64,000 bases of DNA. Source: Epiperipatus broadwayi (lineage: Eukaryota; Onychophora; Udeonychophora; Euonychophora; Peripatidae). Shown piece after piece: positions 21,829-32,639 of the stretch. How positions within the stretch are numbered: the first letter of the stretch is position 1; each line of letters starts with the position of its first letter. Under the pieces are notes generated by a model. It saw only the letters and a program-made list of their open reading frames with translations, ran no database searches and had not been told where the DNA came from. Location: assembly GCA_028023455.1 (NCBI GenBank), contig JAQFVV010000322.1:901001-965000 (forward strand). The letters are read 5' to 3'. Both the position numbers and the translations under genes were made by a program.

Positions 21829-24577
21829 CATGGACCCGGAAAAAAAATTACTATGTAACGGTCAGAATCGTCTATCTCGCTAACACACTGCATAATTCAA
21901 ACCCCAGACACTAAACTGAACATTCTAGGAGGGGTTGCCTTCTAGATATACTAAGTTCGAATCTAAAGTCCAAATTTCACAGCGCCACCTGCGTGATAAC
22001 GCATCTGATGCTACAACTAGTATAACCTTTTACCGGTACCTGGTGGTCAGGGAGAAACAAAAGACTATACTAAGATAAGTTTGGGTGGCTAATTAACGTC
22101 TATGGATTTATAAAAGAAATGCAGAAAATATATATAGACCGAGACAGTGATAGGAATCAAATAAAATAAGAGATAAAATTTAGTTTTAAATAATTTCACA
22201 CAATTTATTTATATAAATATATAACGCCACTGTCTGCTTATATGAGACAGGGACGCGTATTAAATAATTGTTGGCATTTATATTTCAGTAATGACAAAAC
22301 GTTTTAAAACAGTGATATATTCTATTCCTCGGGCTAATAGCGTTACGATAATGTGCTTGACAAGATAGGAACATGTGCGAGGTGCATTGGGTAAATAGAC
22401 AAGTTTAAGACAATATTTGAAATTAAATGTTCTAAAATATTTATTGATTTCGAGAATAGTACGGACTAAAGCTTACTAAGCAAACGTGGGAATGGGATCA
22501 AAGCATTTATTTGAGAATAATAATAATAGATTTGTATTGGGAGGTCAGTATTGCTGATAGTGAATTTATAAAGTTGGAGGGTGTGACTCGTTTAAGTCAC
22601 GGATGCTTTGTAAAATAAATATAAAATGAAACAATATTGAAGATCCGGAATAATTACGGAGGGCATCTCGCCGCTAACCCATAGGAAAGTATTTTGACGA
22701 ACAGCCGAAACTTAGCGACTGTGTGACGATTGCGTTTAATTCCCAGGGGTGTCATTTGTGAACACCCTCTGCCTGGAAACTTGCAATAAGTGAAAAGAAC
22801 AGACTTTGCCGTGTAAAGAATCCTTGGAAAAATAAAACAAAGCGGTCTCAACAACCAATTCATGTACCAGCAATACGAGACTAGTGTATATAAAAACATA
22901 CTAAATGGGTTTTACTTGGATTAAGAGAAATGCCCAATCAAATTCCCCGAAATTCATTTAAGAGGGTCCGCACATTCTCGACGTCAATGATGAACTTTAT
23001 AATGAAAGTAGAACACGGTAATTAAAATAGGAAAATGCATGCTTGCGGGTTTGAAAAGTAAGTATAGATTTATATACGCAATCATGCATTTGGGGACACA
23101 TTTAATCATTGACTTCGCACATACTCATATTAGATTAAAATCAATAACATGTAGATTTTAAACTATGTGATTATATTACATTAAATAAAAGAATCGCCCT
23201 CGAACGAGTGATTTGCAAGATAATAAAATTGGAAAATTATAAATTTAAAATATGCCTTAATAGCGGCGTCTTATTTTCAATAGAGGGAATAGTTCACTCG
23301 GTCAAAGACGATTCTGACACATTATCATAATAAAATAAAAGAAAGCTTTATAAATAGAAAATATTAACCCAAGGATAGAGCAAAATGTTGAGTATATTTA
23401 AATACATGAAATAAATACATAATGAAGTGAAATATAAGAAAACAATGTTAAATAGCTATAGCATGTTAGTGATCACAAGAGCTCTTGGGTTAATTTGGGT
23501 TACCTCTGGAAACGCATTTGCAGGTAGATGTTCGGCAGGTTTTATAATTCAGCAGCAAAATCTGGAATGTTCATATTTTGGCAGCGGCAGCAGCAGTTCC
23601 GGGATCCGTGTGATAATTTCTGATGGTATGGAGCAGCGGCTGGCTATTCCGAGGGGACATAGCCATCTTAAACGCCTCTACTCGGACATGTCAAGGTTAG
23701 CAAATTATTAGAATTTTAGAACAACTCAGAAACCTCTAGACAACTCAGAATTCTTTAAAAGCTTAGAATAACTCAGAAACCTTTTTACAACTCAGAATTC
23801 TTTAGAAGCTTAGAATGGAGAACAAAAGAAAAACATCCTTTTTATAGTAAAATTTAACAATAGATTTGTCCTGGAGCGTACAAAATTATTGGACTTATCT
23901 GCTGTAATTAAATCTATCCGAATGTCTAAAGGAATTCAACATTAATTAATTTTTTTTGTTAACTTCCCCGTCGACATTCGAATTACAAACTAGATTTAAT
24001 TAAAATTACTGCTACTAATTAAAGAAAACTTAAGTGGACAGCTGCTGTTTTTAGATAAACTTATATAATTAAACTATTGTCCCTCATTTATTTTAACAGA
24101 AATATTTGGGATGATTTTTATTAAATAAAACGAAAATTATTTTATTTTAAATTGTAATATTTGAATCTATCTACTAAACTAACATTTACTAAATGAATTT
24201 TATTTTAAATCAAAATATATTACGACGGTAATATATTTGTAAATAGATCCAAACAAAATAACTAACAATCTATAATTTTGATATGTTTTAAAATGGATAT
24301 CATAGTGTGTGCGCAATTACGACTTATATAACTTACTTTTTAATAAATGTAAATTATGTGAACAAATACATAATTCATAATATTTTATTTTATTTGGGAA
24401 TAAGTTATATATATAATACGAGCATTGTGCTCATGTTTTAAAATTAGGCGGGATTTTCGGTATATAAGTGTATTGCAGACACACTACGATAGATTGGGGT
24501 TCAAACTAAGGTATGAGGGTAGGAAGTAGGTGAGAAAAGGTGAAACGAAGATCTGCAAAGCAGACCTTACTGTTTCA
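21829..24577 (-). repeat. 3' LTR, truncated, 2749 bp
   Basis: Aligns end to end with 27031-29789. On the minus strand it starts TGAAACAG after the polypurine tract and stops matching at CCGGGTCCATG, so the part carrying the TATA repeats, AATAAA and the CA end is missing. A short second copy of GACGATTCTGACCGTTACA lies just beyond the break (about 21791-21810), hinting at rearrangement at the truncation point. Confidence 0.8.
23719..23817. repeat. ~47-bp tandem repeat in LTR (left copy)
   Basis: Two units share ACTCAGAAACCT, ACAACTCAGAATTCTTTA and AGCTTAGAA. The same pair is in the other LTR at about 28930-29028. Confidence 0.9.
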
Positions 24578-24595
24578 CATTCCCTTAGTGACGGA
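24578..24595 (-). other. polypurine tract
   Basis: Minus strand reads ACTAAGGGAATG directly before the 3' LTR start TGAAACAG, the position where plus-strand DNA priming would occur. The tract is short. Confidence 0.55.
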
Positions 24596-24898
24596 ACAAA
24601 AAAAATTGTTAAAAAAAAAGATCTTACAACAGGTGTCCACCTATGAAGCCTGCATAAAAAAAAAATTTACAAGATAACCCATAATGTACAGGATATAAAT
24701 ATAATGAAGAAACGAAACTGAATTATATACCCGGACCATATTAATAAATCTACCGTCTAGCGAACATTTTCTATTATCCCCCCCCCTTCAACCAAATTTT
24801 ATTTAAAAAACTAATAGTTTAACACTGTTTATATCCGATCTCCCTTTTATATTACCCTGTGACGTGTCCATTTTTATTTTATTTTTTTTTTTTAAAAA

Positions 24899-25717
24899 CT
24901 ACCATAATCCTGGGTCTGGTGGGTAATACATGCCTTTATATTTTAATAAGTGCAGTCTCTGATTATCAGGTCTCTTTACCTTGTCTGGCGGTTCTTTAGC
25001 CCAGAGACTGAAATCCAGACTGGTTAAGAATTCGGCCACTTCCTTTACTTCATGCGGTTGATATATTTTTGCTATATCAGGTGGGATATTTTCCTTGTGT
25101 TTTTTATATACTTTGATATTGGTGGTAAGCTGGGTTTGAGGCCCTAGGTCTCGTATATTATTTGCTGGGAATATCCTGTCTAAATATAGTTTGGGACCCT
25201 TTTTTATTTCATGAAATATTTTAATATTGATAAGCTTGGTTAGCTGGGTTGGATGTTCTATGTCTGGTGGATCATTTTCTGGAAGTACTCTTTCCAAATA
25301 AAGTTTGGGACATTTTTTTACTTCATGGAATATTTTAACGTTGACAAGCTTGGTTAGCTGGGTTTGAGGTCCGGTGTCCTGGACATCATTTTTTTCATTT
25401 GCCGAATCATTGGACTCTAATTTCTGGTTCAGGGATTCATCTGTTAATGACCCTTCCGAGTTCAGGTCTGTTTCATCTTTTCTTGGTTCAATGACCCTTT
25501 TATCGTTCTTCCTGCAGCATTTTTCAAATGCCAGTCAGAGGGCTTCCTGTCCCTCTCTCACTTGTGTCAATTCGTGGATGAGTTTGGCCAACTCTTTACA
25601 TTCCTCAGCTCTCCTGCGGATTTGCTCTTCTTCCCATCGTCTCACTCTTTCTTCACTTTGCTCCCACATCTCTATAAGATTCCGGAATTGGATCTCATTA
25701 GTATCCGTATTTTCCAT
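24899..25717 (-). pseudogene. gag-like reading frame of the LTR element with one in-frame TGA
   Basis: Starting at ATG 25717, a single frame runs 272 codons to a stop at 24899, broken once by TGA at 25535-25537 (codon 61, CTC TGA CTG, plausibly a CGA to TGA CpG transition). The N-terminal 60 residues are a charged coiled coil (repeated Glu/Arg, RRWEEEQIRRRAEE). After the stop come an acidic Ser/Asn-rich linker, about two and a half ~38-residue repeats built on PQTQLTKL and KIFHEVKK, and a C-terminal Pro-rich end (YYPPDPGLW). No zinc knuckle, protease or polymerase motif is present. The function is unknown; position between primer site and polypurine tract suggests a structural gag-like protein. 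Confidence 0.6.
25100..25390 (-). repeat. ~114-bp tandem repeats within the gag-like frame
   Basis: The motif AGCTGGGTT (plus strand) followed by related blocks recurs near 25128, 25242 and 25356, giving imperfect in-frame units. Keeping the frame across repeats indicates past coding selection. Confidence 0.75.
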
Positions 25718-26377
25718 GGCCTTGGATGTTACCGTGATCGATGATGATGATTACTTTTATTTTATCGCTAACTATATTAATATATCTTTAACACAATGTA
25801 TCGCACTGATAAAGAAAATGTCTAAACTGTTTTACGTTGAGCTTATTAAAACTAATACGGTAAAAAAAATACTCTTATTTTTTTCCTTGTTTAATTCTCT
25901 GCGATTATTATGTTTAATTACACTTTTATTAATGGCTAATAGGCTATCTCCCTCTCGGTTCTGTTGGCCTAATTGCTGCTTTTATATTTATCACTTAAAA
26001 CCCCAACTACTGCCCTCTTACTACTGCTAAAATTTCTCGCTTAAATCTGCTGCCAACATATATATTTTTAACTGCCCGTATATATAAAAATCTCTTAAAT
26101 TCTACCTGTCAAAAATATTTCGCTAACATATATATTTTTAAACTCAAGCAAATTTTATTTATATATATTAACATTCGCTAGATCCGGGTATAATTATTTC
26201 GTTCCTTCTTATTTAAGGTTAGCATACATATATATTTTTATTTACACAATTATTGATCCGATTCATGTCTCATTATTTGGTCTAAGAAAAATTTACACGC
26301 GTTGGAAAAAACAAATTACATACAAAAGAATTGAGCCTGGTGACAAAATTTATTTTAGAAGTAACTCCGTTTAGTGA

Positions 26378-26395
26378 AATTACCCTTGGGCGCCA
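26378..26395 (-). other. primer-binding site
   Basis: Minus strand reads TGGCGCCCAAGGG immediately after the LTR end GGTGACA. TGG at the LTR border matches a tRNA 3' CCA end, and TGGCGCC is a common retroelement primer-site start. Confidence 0.7.
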
Positions 26396-26622
26396 TGTCA
26401 CCAGTTAAACATATCCATAGACTGTTAGCTTCCCAAAATTAATTTTAATAACTATTCCTTTTAACTACGGGCACTCGTTAAAACATTCACATTTTTTTTA
26501 TTTTTATTGATTACAACATTTGATTTATAATTATTTCTGAATTCCACACGATAGCCTATTATATCTAGGTCATTACCGTACAAAATTATCATTATGCTAT
26601 ATTGCGCGTTGAGCCGATAAAA

Positions 26623-26628
26623 CTTTAT
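26623..26628 (-). terminator. LTR polyadenylation signal
   Basis: AATAAA on the minus strand within the 5' LTR, followed by T-rich sequence; it would end R in a full-length LTR. Confidence 0.5.
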
Positions 26629-26946
26629 TTTGATAGAAAAATACAATATTTGAAATCTTCATAGATTGTCACAATATTCACTTGGGACAATATTTAAGTA
26701 ATTTACGCTATGCGTACATAGCGTGATTTAAGTGAAACAATAAATACAGATAATACAGATGGCTCGTATCGCACTATAGCATGTTTGGACAAGTTCTGAT
26801 TATATAGGATAAGTAATTGAATGCCCGAGTCAAACAAAATATATGTTAATATACACGCAAATAGATAATATAGAGTTTGAAAAATATTATATACCAAAAT
26901 ATAAAGGATTGGAGTGATTAAATACAATACAAAATGCTAAAATTAA

Positions 26947-27025
26947 GCTACAGAGATGTGGGTGTTTATATAATTGAGATCTACAGGGATGTGGGTGTTT
27001 AAATAATCGAGGCTCCACGTTTGGG
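26947..27025 (-). promoter_or_regulatory. LTR promoter candidate: duplicated TATA-like block
   Basis: On the minus strand a ~43-bp unit occurs twice: AAACACCCACATC followed by CTGTAG, preceded by ATTATTTAAA in one copy and ATTATATAAA in the other. The AATAAA lies ~330 bp downstream (26623-26628), consistent with U3-R-U5 order. This region is absent from the 3' LTR. Confidence 0.5.
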
Positions 27026-29789
27026 CAAGCCATGGACCCGGAAAAAAAAATTACTATGTAACGGTCAGAATCGTCTATCTCGCTAACACACTGCATAATT
27101 CAAACCCCAGACACTAAACTGAACATTCTAGGAGGGGTTGCCTTCTAGATATACTAAGTTCGAATCTAAAGTCCAAATTTCACAGCGCCACCTGCGTGAT
27201 AACGCATCTGATGCTACAACTAGTATAACCTTTTACGGGTGCCTGGTGGCCCGGGAGAAACAAAAGACTCTATACTAAGATAAGTTTGGGTGGCTAATTA
27301 ACGTCTATGGATTTATAAAAGAAATGCAGAAAAAATATATAGACCGAGACAGTGATAGGAATCAAATAAAATAAGAGATAAAATTTAGTTTTAAATAATT
27401 TCACACAATTTATATAAATATATAACGCCACTGTCTGCTTATATGAGACAGGGACGCATATTAAATAATTGTTGGCATTTATATTTCAGTAATGACAAAA
27501 CGTTTTGAAACAGAGTGATATATTCTATTCCTCGGGCTAATAGCGTTACGATAATGTGCTTGACAAGATAGGAACATGTGCGAGGTGCATTGGGTAAATA
27601 GACAAGTTTAAGACAATATTTGAAATTAAATGTTCTAAAATATTTATTGATTTCGAGAATAGTACGAACTAAAGCTTACTAAGCAAACATGGGAATGGGA
27701 TCAAAGCATTTATTTAAGAATAATAATAATAGATTTGTATTGGGAGGTCAGTATTGCTGATAGTGAATTTATAAAGTTGGAGGGTGTGACTCATTTAAGT
27801 CACGGATGCTTTGTAAAATAAATATAAAATGAAACAATATTGAAGATCCGGAATAATTACGGAGGGCATCTCGCCGCTAACCTGTAGGAAAGTATTTTGA
27901 CGAACAGCCGAAACTTAGCGACTGTGTGACGATTGCGTTTAATTCCCAGGAGTGTCATTTGTGAACACCCTCTGCCTGGAAACTTGCAATAAGTGAAAAG
28001 AACAGACTTTGCCGTGTAAAGAATCCTTGGAAAAATAAAACAAAGCGGTCTCAACAACCAATTCATGTACCAGCAATACGAGACTAGTGTATATAAAAAC
28101 ATACTAAATGGGTTTTACTTGGATTAAGAGAAATGCCCAATCAAATTCCCCGAAATTCATTTAAGAGGGTCCGCACATTCTCGACGTCAATGATGAACTT
28201 TATAATGAAAGTAGAACACGGTAATTAAAATAGGAAAATGCATGCTTGCGGGTTTGAAAAGTAAGTATAGATTTATATACGCAATCATGCATTTGGGGAC
28301 ACATTTAATCATTGACTTCGCACATACTCTTATATTAGATTAAAATCAATAACATGTAGATTTTAAACTATGTGATTATATTACATTAAATAAAAGAATC
28401 GCCCTCGAACGAATGATTTGCAAGATAATAAAATTGGAAAATTATAAATTTAAAATATGCCTTAATAGCGGCATCTTATTTTCAATAGAGGGAATAGTTC
28501 ACTCGGTCAAAGACGATTCTGACACATTATCATAATAAAATAAAAGAAAGCTTTATAAATAGAAAATATTAACCCAAGGATAGAGCAAAATGTTGAGTAT
28601 ATTTAAATACATGAAAGAAATACATAATGAAGTTGTGAAATATAAGAAAACAATGTTAAATAGCTATAGCATGTTAGTTAGTGATCACAAGAGCTCTTGG
28701 GTTAATTTGGGTTACCTCTGGAAACACATTTGCAGGTAGATGTTCGGCAGGTTTTATAATTCAGCAGCAAAATCTGGAATGTTCATATTTTGGCAGCGGC
28801 AGCAGCAGTTCCGGGATCCGTGTGATAATTTCTGATGGTATGGAGCAGCGGCTGGCTATTCCGAGGGGACATAGCCATCTTAAACGCCTCCACTCAGACA
28901 TGTCAAGGTTAGCAAATTATTAGAATTTTAGAACAACTCAGAAACCTCTAGACAACTCAGAATTCTTTAAAAGCTTAGAATAACTCAGAAACCTTTTTAC
29001 AACTCAGAATTCTTTAGAAGCTTAGAATGGAGAACAAAAGAAAAACATTCTTTTTATAGTAAAATTTAACAATAGATTTGTCCTGGAGCATACAAAATTA
29101 TTGGACTTATCTGCTGTAATTAAATCTATCCGAATGTCTAAAGGAATTCAACATTAATTAATTTCTTTTGTTAACTTCCCCTTCGACATTCGAATTACAA
29201 ACTAGATTTAATTAAAATTACTGCTACTAATTAAAGAAAACTTAAGTGGACAGCTGCTGTTTTTAGATAAACTTATATAATTAAACTATTGTCCCTCATT
29301 TATTTTAACAGAAATATTTGGGATGATTTTTATTAAATAAAACGAAAATTATTTTATTTTAAATTGTAATATTTGAATCTATCTACTAAACTAACATTTA
29401 CTAAATGAATTTTATTTTAAATCAAAATATATTACGACGGTAATATATTTGTAAATAGATCCAAACAAAATAACTAACAATCTATAATTTTGATATGTTT
29501 TAAAATGGATATCATAGTGTGTGCGCAATTACGACTTATATAACTTACTTTTTAATAAATGTAAATTATGTGAAAAAATACATAATTCATAATATTTTAT
29601 TTTATTTGGGAATAAGTTATATATATAATACGAGCATTGTGCTCGTGTTTTAAAATTAGGCGGGATTTTCGGTATATAAGTGTATTGTAGACACACTACG
29701 ATAGATTGGGGTTCAAACTAAGGTATGAGGGTAGGAAGTAGGTGAGAAAAGGTGAAACGAAGATCTGCAAAGCAGACCTTACTGTTTCA

Positions 29790-32440
29790 ATACATTGTCA
29801 AAATGATGGATTAATATGTTGCTGAAATTTATGTATATATTGCTACCTTGCCTCAATTATGATTTAAACATTTTATACCAGGATAATGCAGAGTTTTGCT
29901 CTGTTAAAATGGTTAAAAGTAGTAATTGCATAATGTCTTGACAAAATTAATAATTCACACTTAACATTCTGTTGATGTTTTATTCAATTGAACTGTGCAT
30001 CATCCAAAAAAGTCTATAAAATCTAGACATTTCTACTCAGATAAATTTGCGAGCCACATAAATCATCATGATTCCTTTAAGCATTTTAGAGACTTTTTAT
30101 AACTGATTATCATAAGCAATGAATATCATATATACTTTTCAATATTATTGTGTCATTAATGTTCTATGCTAGATAGAATATGTAAGTACATTGCACTTTA
30201 TAACTGATTACAGAGTATAATGATATATTTGGAAATTTAGTAAGTCATTCAAATACAATGTTTTGCATTAGGTGAATATCATTTTATTTGTATTAAGCTT
30301 GAATTGACTTTATGTTTCATATATTTTATTATTACTTTTATAGCAGTAATTTTTTTAGTTGTTTAAAAGAAAAAGATGCTTTGAGCACTTTTTTTCTGTT
30401 ATGAGCAAAGATTTCAATTCTTTAAAAAAAAAAAATTTAGAATGCCCAATTAAAACAAATTATTGTTTCTCTCTTATGAATATTAGTATATAAATTATTG
30501 TTAAGAAATATATAAGTTTAAATAAATATTATTTTAGAGACAGTAGATTATTCAGGATGTTTGACGAAATTTTTTTATACTCAAATTTATTTTTTCACTT
30601 TTATCTGAAACATCATGTTTTATTTTTAGTATAGCTGAACTGAAAAATAAATTTAACACATAACAGCCTAAATGCTTTAAGGGATCTTTAAATATTTTCA
30701 GATTAAAAAAAATAATTTTTTTATGAGATTGACATTGAATGGATATATTTAATTTTCAATGTATGATTTTTTATTAATATTATTCCATATTTAATTATCT
30801 TAACATTGGTGTTTGCTATCAACATTGTATGCTTTTAAAAGATGTTAGCCATCTATTGCAAGTTTGAACGAACACTGGATACTAAACTAGTTTTATATAT
30901 TACATTCCCAGACTAATTTTTGGCTGTTGATCATTTTAAGTCATATGTTTGAATACAGAAATGTCAAGAATTAAACTTCAATTAAGGTATCTTTAGCTTT
31001 TGAACCCATCATTGTACAAGGAAAAATAATCATGAACAGTTGTTGGGAAGTCATGTTGTTCAAGCATTCTAATAGCAGATTGAGCCATTCATTCTTAAGT
31101 TTTTTTAAAAATGTATATATTTAGTTGAGAATCACTTCTGGAACATTTAGCTCTGAATTCATTACCAGTTTACTAAACCTGCACAAAATGCCATCTTTTG
31201 CAAGGAACAAGATATCATTTGCAATCTAATTATCACTTTTAACTTTTGTGCTGTCAAGCTAATAATATGAAATTTCAAAGCACCTTAAGACTAATTCAAA
31301 TCACTTTGCTTATATAGTATATAAATCTGACACAAGGCTAATAATTATATTTAATGATCACAGATTTATGTTAACTAGATATCTTTCACTCATTAGATAG
31401 CATGATATAATCAAAAGTTTCATGACTGCATTCTTCATGAATTTCAGGAAAATATTTAATAGCTCAATAGTGCATCTATCTATGTTCATTAAATATTTAA
31501 ACATAATATAGATAGCTTTAGAATGTTCCTAAAGATTAAAAATTCAATGTAAACAAAATTAATTGCAGTCGATCGGGGGTGTATGGGGCATAATCATAGG
31601 ACTTCAGCTTGTCAGTCCATTTAGTGTTTATATTGAAGAAAACATGATCTTGATATTTGCTGGTTAATATGTAATTTACTGGTTATGTAAATATATAATT
31701 TACATATTCCATTTTTGGGACAAGGTTATATAGGAGACTTTGTTTATCACATGAGGGTTATTAGCTATAAACTAGGCCTCTTTAAATTTTCTTTTTGTTG
31801 TACTTATCACAAACGATTTTGATGTTCTGTGGATCGAAATCATGACCAGATTTCAATGCTCATGAAATACCGATTTTATACTGGAATTTCTTTTTGTGCA
31901 AGAGAATATATATTGACATTGAGCCCATCTAGTGGCGCTATGTGATGATTTATTAGTACAGCTAAAACCCCATTAATCTGAAAACCCCAATTTCAAGGTT
32001 TTTTTGGATATCAAGAATCTTTTACTCCCTAACTGTATATCCAAACTTTGTTAAGATAGAGGGGGGGGGGCATATTGCAATAAAATTTATATATATAATT
32101 GTTTAATTTTTAAATATGTGTACAAACTAATTTATCATAAAAAGCTAAAAATCACTTGTGAAATTTTGTTTGGATAATATAAATTTTTGAATAATATGCA
32201 TTCAGATTAATGGTATTCTAATTGTATATAAACAACCAATAAATTTCTTATTTTTTTTTTTATTATATGTCATATAAATATTAATAAAAAAATTTGATTA
32301 CATCAAACTCTCTTTATCTTTTTAATATATTAACTATATTGACTAAATTGGTACAGTAATAATTAAACTCTGTCAGAAGATGTTGTGGGTTAATTAGTCA
32401 AGTGATACTTAATTATCAACATTTTAAACAAGTAAAATGA
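29790..32440. other. intergenic, no gene seen
   Basis: AT-rich sequence. A patch at 31740-32000 with TCTAGTGGCGCTATGTG is less AT-rich and may be a transposon fragment; nothing was identified. Confidence 0.55.
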
Positions 32441-32446
32441 ATGTTA

Positions 32447-32625
32447 TTAAACCACCAAACATATGATCACCAGCACCGATGAAGTCCACAAATTAGAAAC
32501 TAGTCTGGGGATATTGGATGAGTAGGCACTAAATAGGGATTTTGTGCGCAAACCTTCTTGCATCCATTGGTTACTCTGGCTTTCACTGAGTGACAAAACT
32601 GTATGGAGAGTTTTACCTGTTTTAA
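32447..32625 (+). mobile_element. type-2 TIR/hammerhead element, one-armed copy
   Basis: Contains the decayed type-2 hammerhead (32473-32510), then the family body (TGGATGAGTAGGCACTA, CCTTCTTGCATCCATTG, TTACTCTGGC) and the terminal repeat GTATGGAGAGTTTTACCTG. The opposite terminal arm is missing. Confidence 0.7.
32473..32510 (+). ncRNA. hammerhead ribozyme relic (copy 2a)
   Basis: CCGATGA (core U4 changed to C), a weakened helix II around CCACAA, GAA, helix III ACTAGT, C, TGGGG. It aligns base for base with copies 2b and 2c, which have different core mutations. Confidence 0.65.
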
Positions 32626-32639
32626 AATAAATATTCAAA

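Larger units (their letters stand above)
21829..29789 (-). mobile_element. non-autonomous LTR retrotransposon with very long LTRs (LARD-like)
   Basis: In minus-strand orientation: 5' LTR (29789 down to 26396), primer-binding site, 1.8-kb internal region with one gag-like frame, polypurine tract, and a 3' LTR (24577 down to 21829) that lost its last ~635 bp. The two LTRs differ by about 30 substitutions over 2.75 kb by eye (about 1%), so insertion is recent. No protease, reverse transcriptase or integrase is visible, so it must depend on a partner element. Because the left end is truncated, the target duplication cannot be checked. Confidence 0.85.
26396..29789 (-). repeat. 5' LTR, full length, 3394 bp
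   Basis: Minus strand begins TGAAACAG and ends GGTGACA, giving TG...CA termini, directly followed by the primer-binding site. It contains TATA-like promoter repeats (about 26947-27025), an AATAAA signal (26623-26628) and a ~47-bp tandem repeat. An alternative boundary near 27055 (TGTAACGG on plus) exists but would leave no canonical primer site next to it. Confidence 0.75.

Noticed and set aside
25374-26030. 218-residue plus-strand open frame
   Set aside because: Antisense of the gag-like frame in its first half; Ser/Phe-rich shadow.
22654-28102. 81-residue minus-strand frame present in both LTRs (22654-22899 and 27857-28102)
   Set aside because: The LTRs are recent copies of each other, so agreement is not evidence of selection; no domain recognised.
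23427-28923. 94- and 80-residue plus-strand frames in the LTRs
   Set aside because: Opposite to the element's sense strand, different start points in the two copies after a 4-bp indel, and no recognisable domain.
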